A stretch of 64,000 nt of DNA from DATMRF01 sp035566435. GTDB lineage: Bacteria > Verrucomicrobiota > Verrucomicrobiia > Limisphaerales > UBA8199. Location: NCBI GenBank assembly GCA_035566435.1, contig DATMRF010000047.1:1-64000 (forward strand). The letters are read 5' to 3'. The stretch's first letter is position 1. Each line of letters starts with the position of its first letter. Shown in pieces: positions 15,001-22,766 of this stretch. The notes below the pieces were generated by a model that worked only from the letters and a program-made list of their open reading frames with translations, ran no database searches and was not told where the DNA came from. Both the position numbers and the translations under genes were made by a program.

Positions 15001-16719
15001 CGCCTCCGCCTGAGGCCGATCCTGATGACCTCGTTCGCGTTCACGTTCGGCGTTCTGCCGCTCATGCTCTCACACGGCGCCGGCGCTGAGATGCGCGTAG
15101 CCATCGGCACCGCCGTATTCTTCGGTATGTTGGGCGTGACCTTCTTCGGCATCTTCTTAACCCCGGTGTTCTATCTCGTCATCCGCCGCGTGCTGGAACG
15201 GAAAAAACCAGCCGGCGGCCAGGCCTCGACCGGCGCTGCCACTGCCGGTGCCGCGGCTGGTTTGCTTTTGCTGGGCCTGGCCTCCGTGCTGTGCGTGAAC
15301 GGTTGCGCTGCCGGCCCGGATTACAAACCGCCTCGGACTCAAGTCAGCGAAACCTTCGCCAACGCCGGGCAAACCAATTTGTCCGTCGCGGCCACCGAAA
15401 CCAATTGGTGGCGTAGTTTCGACGACCCGCTCCTCAATCGCCTCGTCGGAGGTGCAGTCGCCGCTAACCATGATCTCCGCATCGCCACCGCCCGGGTGCG
15501 CGAGGCGCGTGCGCTCCGGATGGCAAACGTGCTCGATCTGTTCCCCACGATTACGGCGACCAGCGGCTACACCAAATCACTCTCCAGCCAGGACTCCATC
15601 GCGTTCCCGCTGCCGCGCAGTCAACGCGAGCTCCAGCTCTACGATGCCGGGTTCGACGCCACCTGGGAAGTGGACCTCTTCGGCCGAGTACGCCGCTCGG
15701 TGCAGGCCAGCACGGCCGAAGTGGCGGCGCTGGAGTCTTCCCGGCGCGATATATTCGTCACGCTCATCTCCGAAATCGCGCGGAACTACTTCGAACTGCG
15801 CGGGGCGCAGATGGCGTTGGATGTGGCTCGCCGCAACGTGACGAACCAAACCGAGACTCTGGACATCACCCTCACCAAACTCCGAGCCGGCCGCGGCACC
15901 GATCTAGACGCGGCCCGCGCGCAAGCGCAGCTCCAGGCGACGCTCGCCATCATCCCTCCGCTCGAAAGCGCCATCCAGCGCACCATCTACAGGCTGAGCG
16001 TGCTCAGCGGCCTGCCACCGACGGCCCTCGAGGCGGAGCTTTCTGAGCCGGCCCAGCTGCCGGCTTTGCCCGCGCTCGTGAATATCGGCAAACCCGAGGA
16101 CCTGTTGCGCCGCCGCCCGGATATTCGCGCCGCCGAACGGTCGCTCGCTGCCGCCACCGCCCGCATCGGTGTTGCCACTGCTGACCTGTTCCCGCGTGTG
16201 ACCTTCAACGGCAATCTGGGAGTATCGGCGAACGAGGTCTCTCGCCTCTTCAAGGCCGGGGCCGACACGTATTCCTTTGGCCCGCGCATTTCCTGGGCCG
16301 CCCTGGACCTGGGCCGCGTCCGGGCGCGGATCAAGGCCGCCGACGCTCGAACCGAAGCCGAACTGGCCTCCTATGAGAAGACCGTCCTCACCGCGCTCGA
16401 AGAAACCGAAGGCGCCTTGGTTGAGTTCAGCCGCGTCCAGGTCCGCCGCGACTACCTGGCGGCATCCGCGAAATCCGCAGCAGATGCGGTCGCCCTGGCG
16501 ACGCAACGTTACCACAGTGGTATTGATGACTTCCTTGTGGTGCTCGACGCCCAGCGGACTCTGCTGTCCATTCAGGAACAACTGGCTCAGAGTGAAACCC
16601 GCACCGCGACGGCGCTGGTCGCCGTTTACAAGGCTCTGGGCGGTGGCTGGGAATCGGCTCCCCTCGCGAGCGCCAGCGACCCGCCCGGCAACCTAAGAAA
16701 GAGCGGACAGAAAAATTGA
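12067..16719 (+). CDS. Fused RND pump (HAE1/AcrB type) and outer-membrane factor lipoprotein
   Basis: GTG 12067 is preferred because the AcrB-like N-terminus MKFSHFFIRRPIFAAVLSIF starts there, giving about 1550 residues. Residues 1-1040 form a complete RND permease: two blocks of membrane helices, VDDAIVVVENVERH in the first, GLACKNAILIVEFARQ in the second, and large periplasmic loops. Without a stop the frame continues through an Ala/Gly linker into a hydrophobic helix with a lipobox (LASVLCVNGCAAGPDYKPP), then a full NodT/OprM-type outer-membrane factor (WWRSFDDPLLNRLV, LLRRRPDIRAAE). These are normally separate genes. The internal lipobox could allow signal peptidase II to cut the two halves apart (inference). 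A strong terminator overlaps the stop. Confidence 0.92.
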   Translation: MKFSHFFIRRPIFAAVLSIFILLLGAIALFKLPIAQYPEITPPTIFVLANYPGASAKTVADTVATPLEQEINGVENMLYMSAQCSSDGQLRLAVTFKVGTDPNVAQVLVQNRVGVAEAKLPDDVRRLGVTVRKRSPTIAMIVSLVSPSGKYDPVYLSNYAYLRVRDVLGRLPGVGDTIIFGARDYAMRIWVNPDKASARGLTAGDIADAIRRQNVEVAAGTFGQSPQPPDNLFQLTAQTRGRLVTPEEFGDIILKADVNGQLTRLRDVARVELAGGDYSINSLLDGRPAAAVAVFQQPGSNAIETADAIGRTMAELKKQFPEGLDYRIAFDTSAFIRESIHEVIKTLIEAMLLVVFVVILFLQNWRASLIPLLAVPVSLIGTFAVMSAMGFSLNNLTLFGLVLAIGIVVDDAIVVVENVERHIGEGLSPVEAARKAMDEVSGAVVAIALVLSAVFIPTAFIAGITGKFYQQFALTVAVSTLISAFNSLTLSPALSALLLRPHHEEKDFLGQLMHYSVGWLFRGFNHVFDSGRRGYAAALRKVVLRHCGISLFIYAGLLGLTWLGFHNVPGGFIPPQDKGSMFCYMQLPDGASLQRTAAVSKRVAELIRENPGIAAVTEIQGLSLVSLGNTANASTLFIRLAPFDERGKHGLTANTIMSQLRDKIALANIQEAYIGVFGAPPVDGLGTLGGFKLQVEDRSGAGFNVLQEATTKLAAAAMRDPRVALALTTFRANVPQVNLDVDRAKAGAMRVPLNNVWETLQVYLGSLYVNDFTYLGRPYHVTLQADAPFRAKPDDVKNLKTRNADGQMVPLGTLAAVRDITAPTLVGHYNMYPTAEITGSTAPGASTGEVIQLLNELAGKVLPPGMGIEWTELNLLQIQAGNTALYILPLCVLMVFLVLAAQYESWSLPLAIILVVPMSLLFAILGVWARGLDNNLFTQIGLVVLIGLACKNAILIVEFARQLQQAGQSRLDAVIEASRLRLRPILMTSFAFTFGVLPLMLSHGAGAEMRVAIGTAVFFGMLGVTFFGIFLTPVFYLVIRRVLERKKPAGGQASTGAATAGAAAGLLLLGLASVLCVNGCAAGPDYKPPRTQVSETFANAGQTNLSVAATETNWWRSFDDPLLNRLVGGAVAANHDLRIATARVREARALRMANVLDLFPTITATSGYTKSLSSQDSIAFPLPRSQRELQLYDAGFDATWEVDLFGRVRRSVQASTAEVAALESSRRDIFVTLISEIARNYFELRGAQMALDVARRNVTNQTETLDITLTKLRAGRGTDLDAARAQAQLQATLAIIPPLESAIQRTIYRLSVLSGLPPTALEAELSEPAQLPALPALVNIGKPEDLLRRRPDIRAAERSLAAATARIGVATADLFPRVTFNGNLGVSANEVSRLFKAGADTYSFGPRISWAALDLGRVRARIKAADARTEAELASYEKTVLTALEETEGALVEFSRVQVRRDYLAASAKSAADAVALATQRYHSGIDDFLVVLDAQRTLLSIQEQLAQSETRTATALVAVYKALGGGWESAPLASASDPPGNLRKSGQKN

Positions 16720-16766
16720 CGGCAGGGAAATTTTTCCGTCACTAATTTTTCTGTCAGGGTTTTTTC
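16706..16766 (+). terminator. Intrinsic terminator of the efflux operon
   Basis: GACAGAAAAATT (16706-16717) pairs perfectly with AATTTTTCTGTC (16744-16755). A nested GACGG/CCGTC lies inside, and a TTTTTT run follows. The upstream arm overlaps the last codons of the fusion gene. Confidence 0.85.
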
Positions 16767-16864
16767 GGCTCGAACGCTGAACATATTCGCGGTGGACGCG
16801 AACGCTGCGATACCCCATGACAATTCACCTGCTCCCGAAACGCGCTGCTTCCTGGCCAGGCCGC

Positions 16865-17806
16865 TCAACCGGCGTGCTCGAGCATCGCCGCGATCGTGCC
16901 CGGAGAATTGCCTTCGAGGCGATTGCTCACGAAAATGAAAGTCTTCTTTTTCGGCCCAGCTGCGATCCCATCAGCAATCAGGGTCTTGCCGGCCGCACGC
17001 GCCCCAGGGTTCTCCTCTTTGATGCTGTCGTAGGGCTCGAATGCTTTCACCGCCTGCTCGAATTTTCGGCCCGGCTTTAGCTGAAAACGGGCGGCGGTCA
17101 GCTCTGGGTTCGTCCGGCTGCCCGGCAGAGCCATTTGTTCGCTCACGGGCGGCATCGCTTCCCACGAATTGAAGACATGAGTGATCTGGTGCCGCGAGAG
17201 GCACTCGAAATACTCGGGCTTCAGCCAGTTCCCGTTTCTCAGCTCGACCGCGTACGGCCAGCCCTTTGGCAGTCGGCCGAGAAATCGATCCAAATCAGCA
17301 ATGAAGTCGCGGCCGCGCTCATAATCGGCAGGCCAAAACCGCGAGAACTCGAATATCAACACCCCTACGCTGGAGCGGACCGATTCGCAGGGCTGGAGGA
17401 AGGCCTTCGCGAAAAGCTCGGCATTCAGGAATTGTTCGTTTGGTTTTCCGGCAAGCTGGCCAAAGCGTTCCAGTTTGGGGAACTTTTTGATCGTGATCGT
17501 GTCGGTCACTTTGAGCCCGAACAGAAAATCATCCGGCGTCTGGTTGACCATGTTTTCCAGCGATTGCCGGCTCGGAAAAGTGTAGTAAGCCGCATCGACG
17601 CAAACGGTTTTGAAGACCTCGGCGTATTCGGCCAGGCACTCCCGGTTGAACCGGGTTTGGGCGAACCTGCCGCGATATTCATAGCGGGCGCGGTCATAGA
17701 GCGACCTGAACCAGCCGGGATATCTCCACGAGGAGGTGCCGATAAAAACACCCTGTGTCGCGAGGTTCAACGCCTGTTGCTGAACGCGTGCCCGGTTGAA
17801 TTCCAC
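16865..17806 (-). CDS. DUF72 family protein
   Basis: This 313-residue protein starts at GTG 17806. The DUF72 TIM-barrel signatures are present: FIGTSSWRYPGW near residue 21, a TFPSRQSLENM segment (near 97), DDFLFGLKV, and the late AVELRNGNWLKPEYF. DUF72 proteins are widespread, possibly metal-dependent barrels of unknown activity. No operon partner is evident, and it converges on the efflux operon. Confidence 0.88.
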   Translation of the reverse strand: MEFNRARVQQQALNLATQGVFIGTSSWRYPGWFRSLYDRARYEYRGRFAQTRFNRECLAEYAEVFKTVCVDAAYYTFPSRQSLENMVNQTPDDFLFGLKVTDTITIKKFPKLERFGQLAGKPNEQFLNAELFAKAFLQPCESVRSSVGVLIFEFSRFWPADYERGRDFIADLDRFLGRLPKGWPYAVELRNGNWLKPEYFECLSRHQITHVFNSWEAMPPVSEQMALPGSRTNPELTAARFQLKPGRKFEQAVKAFEPYDSIKEENPGARAAGKTLIADGIAAGPKKKTFIFVSNRLEGNSPGTIAAMLEHAG

Positions 17807-18026
17807 GGGGCGATTATGTCGCCGGCGGCCGCTCGGAGCAAACCCACAAGCGGGACCCGGGCGCTACGCATCCGGGAACAACCCTATCACGAAAGACTCG
17901 AAACAAACGAAATCAGGTTCCGTCCTTGACGTGTTTCATGTGGTTTCTCGTGCGGGCCCCTTAAGCGCGGTCTTCCACGCCGGGCTCCATTTGACCGCGC
18001 AGCGACCTTGGCGTTAAGATTCGTCT

Positions 18027-18434
18027 GTGGACTGGCACGCCTCAGCGGAAACGGACGCGGTCATGCCGGCAGTGGTCGAACCGGCGCTGGGATCCCGTAC
18101 CGCAACCTGCGACGCTGCGGGCGACTGGCTCTGTGCCTGGTGCCTGAACCATGTGGCGCATGACAGGGCTCGCTTCAAGTATAAGGGAAAGGACGAATTC
18201 GCTTTCTCCAACGCGGAAGCAATCCGTTTTGAAATCATCACCTTCTCCGAGACGCTCGGGTGCCGGCAGACCGGTGTGCCGACTCTTCAGCACACTTGGT
18301 TTCCTGGTCATGCCTGGTCGTTCTGCCAATGTGCCGGCTGCGGCCACCACTTAGGCTGGTATTATGCCGGACCGCGCGATTTCGCCGGATTAATCAAACC
18401 GCGCATCGTGCGCGGGCTTTGCGTAAGGAACTGA
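18027..18434 (+). CDS. Cereblon-like CULT domain protein
   Basis: Starting at GTG 18027 it encodes 135 residues with two zinc-binding CxxC pairs (CAWC near 36, CAGC near 102). The segment HTWFPGHAWSFCQC then HLGWYY matches the tri-tryptophan cage of the human cereblon CULT domain (SWFPGYAW ... HIGWKF). The CULT fold binds thalidomide-type and cyclic-imide ligands in eukaryotes; in bacteria it occurs as small stand-alone proteins of unknown role. All three cage tryptophans and all four cysteines are present, so ligand binding is plausible. Confidence 0.85.
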   Translation: MDWHASAETDAVMPAVVEPALGSRTATCDAAGDWLCAWCLNHVAHDRARFKYKGKDEFAFSNAEAIRFEIITFSETLGCRQTGVPTLQHTWFPGHAWSFCQCAGCGHHLGWYYAGPRDFAGLIKPRIVRGLCVRN

Positions 18435-18517
18435 GGTGCGCCTGGATCAACACATGACATTCTGTGGGCGCGATGCCTCAATGGAGGCGGGCCGGTTACC
18501 CTGTGCCAAACCGCCGG

Positions 18518-19372
18518 ATGGAGTTTTCGCATGACATCGTCTATGCTCTTCGAATAAAGCAAACGTTCCCCGGCGTGGTTCGGTTATTCTTGCTGGAGGC
18601 GTTGTTGGCAGGCGGAGCGGAGCACGGACCAGCATTCGCCGCCGACCCGTCGCCGTCAGGCCCGGCAGAGTTGAAGTACGAGGAGCCTACATACCTGGCG
18701 GCCGCAATTTACGGCCAGGGCGCTGACAGCAAGAAACTGCTTTTCAATTTCAAGCGCGTCGCGACCCGCTCCGGCTCCACCCTGAAGGTTCAACGTGATT
18801 TCACGTATCCGGGTGGCAAGCCGGCGGCCCGCGAGCGCGTCGTCTATGAGGGGGACGACCTGGTTTCGTATGAATTGGAAGAACTTCAGATCGGCGCGGC
18901 GGGCAGCGCCAGGCTCCGCCACGCCCCGGGCAGCCCAGCCAAGCACAGCATCGAGTTCGAGTACCGCAGCGAAGCCGGCGGCCGGACAAAGAAGGCGACT
19001 GAGGCCCTGAAGGGGAGCGCCATCATCGGTGACATGATTGGGCCGTTCCTGGCATCAAATTGGAACGCGCTCGCGCGAGGGGAAGACGTGAAACGCAGGT
19101 ACATCGTTGTGCCCCGAAGGGAAACGGTGGGATTCACTTTCGTTAAGAGCGGTGAGTCCACCTGGCAAGGCAAGCAGGTGCTGCTCGTTAAAATGGAGGT
19201 CAGCAGCGTCTTGCTTGCCGCGCTGGTCGATCCCTTGTTGTTCACGATCGAGAAAGCTGCTCCTCATCGCATCTTCCAGTATGTCGGGCGCACCACACCG
19301 AAGGTCCAGGCGGGAACGAAATGGAAAGACCTCGACACAGTAACCGTTTTTGATTGGGCCACGGCGAGGTAA
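18518..19372 (+). CDS. Exported protein of unknown function
   Basis: ATG 18518 gives about 284 residues, though the frame is open from 18464. A hydrophobic stretch ending AFAADPSPSG suggests a signal peptide. The mature part is mostly beta-strand-like and basic, with no cysteine motif or catalytic signature I recognise. The two-part layout (substrate-like N-terminal half, then IGDMIGPFLASNWNAL and VPRRETVGF) faintly recalls DUF3108-type periplasmic proteins. It follows the CULT gene on the same strand, 83 nt downstream, but a functional link is not established. Confidence 0.7.
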   Translation: MEFSHDIVYALRIKQTFPGVVRLFLLEALLAGGAEHGPAFAADPSPSGPAELKYEEPTYLAAAIYGQGADSKKLLFNFKRVATRSGSTLKVQRDFTYPGGKPAARERVVYEGDDLVSYELEELQIGAAGSARLRHAPGSPAKHSIEFEYRSEAGGRTKKATEALKGSAIIGDMIGPFLASNWNALARGEDVKRRYIVVPRRETVGFTFVKSGESTWQGKQVLLVKMEVSSVLLAALVDPLLFTIEKAAPHRIFQYVGRTTPKVQAGTKWKDLDTVTVFDWATAR

Positions 19373-19391
19373 GAACCTGGTTTGGGCTTTC

Positions 19392-20348
19392 TCAGGCCAT
19401 CAGGCGCTCGAGGTCCTGGCGTTCGGTCAGCCCCATCGGCATGGCCTCACGCACTACGGAAATATTTGCCTTTAACTGGTCAACTGACGCTACGCCCACA
19501 ACGGCCACAGAGACCGGCAGGGCCAGGGTGTACCGGAGCAAAAGTGGCGGGGTCACCTGGTGGGGCGTTTGGTCGTGATAAGGGCGGAGAACTTTTTGCA
19601 GTGGGTTCCCGGTCGCCAGGCAACCGTTCCCGCCGCCCATGACTTTCATGGCGATCACACCCATCTGTTTCCGGTTCGCCACCGGCAGCAGGTCTTCACG
19701 GAACGGTTGCCGGCGAGGCACGGGGTTGAGGGTCGTCAAAAGCGTATCGAACTCGTGCATCTCGATGGCCTCGCGCAACCTTGCGGCACTGTCGTGCCCG
19801 GTGAGGCCGATGAACCTGATGACTTTCTGGTCGCGAAGCTTGTGCAGAGCGGTCAGGACGCCGTCGGGCTTGCCCCAGGAAGCGGGGTCGTCTTTGGCAG
19901 AGACGCCATGAATTTGGAGCAAGTCCACGTGGTCGGTGCGGAGGCGTTTAAGGCTTTGCTCGATACTGCGGAGCGTGCCGTCATAATTCCGGTCATTGGT
20001 TTTGGTGGCCAGGAACACCTCCTTGCGGCGGCGGGCCATGACCTCGCCGTAGTTGGTCTCCGATTGGCCATTGTTGTAATCCGGGGACGTATCGAAGTAA
20101 GTGATGCCCAGGTCGAGCGCGGCGTCGGCAATCGCAACCGGATCGTGTTCCGGGGAAGGCGGGAGTTGCATGCCGATCACTCCGCCCAAGGCCAGCGCGC
20201 TGACCATAACGCCGGTCTTGCCCAGGAGCCGACGGGGCAGTTTGAGGTTGAGTTGCGCGGAGGTCGTATCGACTGCGCCCAGGTTGGGCACCTGGCTGCT
20301 CGCGGCACAAGCGACGGCTAATGATTTGAGGAACTCGCGTCTATTCAT
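19392..20348 (-). CDS. Tat-exported aldo/keto reductase
   Basis: This 318-residue protein begins with a twin-arginine leader (MNRREFLKSLAVACAASS). The aldo/keto reductase core follows: LGKTGVMVSALALGG (residues 42-56), catalytic Asp-Tyr region DTSPDY (90), Lys in ATKTND (near 118), His in LLQIHGVS (near 146). It would reduce carbonyls or oxidise alcohols with NAD(P)H outside the cytoplasm. It is encoded with the sugar-related exported enzymes downstream on the same strand. Confidence 0.88.
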   Translation of the reverse strand: MNRREFLKSLAVACAASSQVPNLGAVDTTSAQLNLKLPRRLLGKTGVMVSALALGGVIGMQLPPSPEHDPVAIADAALDLGITYFDTSPDYNNGQSETNYGEVMARRRKEVFLATKTNDRNYDGTLRSIEQSLKRLRTDHVDLLQIHGVSAKDDPASWGKPDGVLTALHKLRDQKVIRFIGLTGHDSAARLREAIEMHEFDTLLTTLNPVPRRQPFREDLLPVANRKQMGVIAMKVMGGGNGCLATGNPLQKVLRPYHDQTPHQVTPPLLLRYTLALPVSVAVVGVASVDQLKANISVVREAMPMGLTERQDLERLMA

Positions 20349-20387
20349 ATGGTGAGCGTTCGTTTTTGGACTCGAATTTCACTTGCT

Positions 20388-22685
20388 TCAGGTCACGACG
20401 GCCACTTCATGGTCCAGGAGCGAGTCCAGTTCGAAGCGGCACCAGCCCTTCGCCCCGGTAACGGATACCTTCCGCCCAGACACCAGCAGGCGCAAGTTTT
20501 TAGCGTGCACGTCATCGGGCAGTCGAACCCGCACGCGCAGCGGGCCAACGGGGATGAACTCGTGTACTGGCTGGCGCCAGGTTCCTGCGCTGGTCAGGTT
20601 AACCAGGTGGAGAATGGCCCGGCCTGGCTGGCGGTAGAGATGGCAATCGATGAGGCCGGCACCTTCCACGGCCAGGGGCAAATCGACTTTGACAGCCCAA
20701 CGAACGAGGTTCGCCAGCAAATTGCCGTGGTCAGGGAGGTTGTCGCGCCCGAAGCGGCGATCGAGGTCCGCCGGCAGAAAGGCAACCCGGCTGCCCCGGC
20801 CTGTGGTGTTCAGAATCAAACCTGGCAGGTCAGTTTTTGCCACGCGCATCCACGCCGTCTCCGGAGGATAAATGGGGAACGGCGGCACGAAGGTCATCAG
20901 CACTTGCGAGCCGCTGTCCACCTTAAGTGGTTCCAACATGCCGCCAAAGGGCAGAATATCGGTTTCGTCGAATCCGCGAAGAACCTGAGGACGCACGCCT
21001 GAAACGGGCGGTTCGGCATCGACGTGTGGCCCGTCCACCCGGGAGCGCAACTCGGGCGCCAGACGCAGATAGGAGTGAAGCGTTTCGGCGGCCCAACCGC
21101 GACGGGTGGCCTCGCTGTCGGCTTGTAGCGGCGGCACCGCGTGCGTCCCAAACAAGTCGCCGAGGGCGAAGTCCGAGCGTGGCTCGCCCCACTCATTAAA
21201 GCGGCTGGTCTGCCCGGTGGCCAGCAAGCCGCCACCACGGTCAACGAAGCGCCGCACGGCCGCGACCTGGGCGTCGGACATCGCCGCCAGATTCGGCAGC
21301 ACCAACAGCGAAAACTGCGCAGCGTCTCGCTCGAGGTCATCGATGTGAACCGGCAGATAAGGAATGCGAGAGCGAATCAGCGCCTGTGTCATGCCGCGCC
21401 AGGGCAGTTCCACCAAACCATCGGCATCATCACGGCCATAAAAATCCGTATTCTGCTGGGACCAGACCACGCCTACATTTGCAACCGGACGACGGTTGAA
21501 CAGGAATTCCTGGTTGGCCTGGTGCCAGCGATACAGCGGCTCGGCGGTGTGATACATGCGCCGGTCTTCATGATAGGCGCCGACATGATGCCACCAGGGT
21601 TGGATGCCCCCGGCGATGCCCTCGAGCATCCATAGACGCGCTTCGGGTTCCGGCTTGCTCGCGAGACGAAAGGTCGGTTTGCCCGCCTGGTAGAGCGCCA
21701 TGCTTTCGGGAGCGAGCTTATCCCAGCCCAGGAGGCCGTGGATGAGTTTGCCGGTCTCGCCGTTTTGCTGGAAGCCGGCGGCATCACTGCGCGATTGATG
21801 GTCGAGCATGATGATTCCAGCGCGACGGCAAATCGCCCGGTAATCGCGGAAACTTTGCGCCTGGCCGGTGATCGAGCCGCTGTTCATGCCGGCCCAAATG
21901 CAGTCCGGGCCACCGGCGGTCTTCGTGACACGATTGTTCAGGTCCCAAAGTTCGAGCCGGCGCTCGTAATTCCATTGAATCCATTGGCGGTAGAGCGGGT
22001 CGTTCCAGTTTTTCTCACGGGGAATCGCCCGGCCGGTCCGCTCGCGGAATCTCTTTTGGCAGCTTTCGCAGAAACAGGGGCTGCCGCGGCCCAGGCCGCT
22101 CCAACTGTTGTCGGTAAAACCTTCCGGGTGGTATCGCTCGATGATTTCGCGCAGGATGGACGGAATGTGCTCTTCGTAATAGGGGCTGTTGACGCAGGTC
22201 ACGAACAGGTCGCCGGCCTTGTGTGCGCGGCCGGAGCCCTCCAACGCGAACCAATCGGGGTGGGCCTGGTAGAGTTCTTCGTGGGCGCGATTCGAATCCA
22301 TGCGAGCAAACACCACCAAGCCGTCCTCATGGGCTGCGCGGCACAAGTCGCCGAACAGGTCGCGGCCGCTCAGGTGCTGCGCCGGGCGATGGAAGGGCAC
22401 GCGGCTGGGATAGTAGGCGACGATACCGCCGGCATTGATGATCACCCCCTGGGTCCGGGTTTGCTTCCAATACTTGCGCCACCAGGGGATGTCATAGCGC
22501 TCGGGGTCCATTTCGGTGATGTTCGTCTGGCCCCAGCGCAGCGTGCGGCGATACCATGGGCCTTCCGCACGGTTTTGGCGCGGCGCCTCAGCAGCAGTGC
22601 TCCATCGCGGGTTGCGTGCGGCTAGCGCGGTGGTGGCGAGCGCGGTTTGTTTCAGGAAAGTGCGCCGGGTTTCCAGGTTAGGCAT
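20388..22685 (-). CDS. Tat-exported glycosidase-like protein with beta-galactosidase trimerisation-type domain
   Basis: This 765-residue protein has a leader ETRRTFLKQTALATTALAA. Its N-terminal barrel resembles alpha-amylase/GH42-like clans (RWGQTNITEMDPERYD; EGFTDNSWSGLG followed by a metal-type CFCESC cluster). Residues 430-560 form a glutamine-amidotransferase-like fold typical of GH42 trimerisation domains (LPNLAAMSDAQVAAVRRFVD then GGGLLATG). The C-terminal region is beta-rich. The likely role is extracytoplasmic cleavage of an oligosaccharide; the substrate is unknown. It is paralogous to the next gene upstream in the transcript. Confidence 0.75.
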   Translation of the reverse strand: MPNLETRRTFLKQTALATTALAARNPRWSTAAEAPRQNRAEGPWYRRTLRWGQTNITEMDPERYDIPWWRKYWKQTRTQGVIINAGGIVAYYPSRVPFHRPAQHLSGRDLFGDLCRAAHEDGLVVFARMDSNRAHEELYQAHPDWFALEGSGRAHKAGDLFVTCVNSPYYEEHIPSILREIIERYHPEGFTDNSWSGLGRGSPCFCESCQKRFRERTGRAIPREKNWNDPLYRQWIQWNYERRLELWDLNNRVTKTAGGPDCIWAGMNSGSITGQAQSFRDYRAICRRAGIIMLDHQSRSDAAGFQQNGETGKLIHGLLGWDKLAPESMALYQAGKPTFRLASKPEPEARLWMLEGIAGGIQPWWHHVGAYHEDRRMYHTAEPLYRWHQANQEFLFNRRPVANVGVVWSQQNTDFYGRDDADGLVELPWRGMTQALIRSRIPYLPVHIDDLERDAAQFSLLVLPNLAAMSDAQVAAVRRFVDRGGGLLATGQTSRFNEWGEPRSDFALGDLFGTHAVPPLQADSEATRRGWAAETLHSYLRLAPELRSRVDGPHVDAEPPVSGVRPQVLRGFDETDILPFGGMLEPLKVDSGSQVLMTFVPPFPIYPPETAWMRVAKTDLPGLILNTTGRGSRVAFLPADLDRRFGRDNLPDHGNLLANLVRWAVKVDLPLAVEGAGLIDCHLYRQPGRAILHLVNLTSAGTWRQPVHEFIPVGPLRVRVRLPDDVHAKNLRLLVSGRKVSVTGAKGWCRFELDSLLDHEVAVVT

Positions 22686-22766
22686 GGGATGGCGCAGGTG
22701 TGATGCGTGAAAAGGGACGAGTGATGCGAGCGCAACTGTCCAACTTTGTAGCGGTGTGGAGGACGA

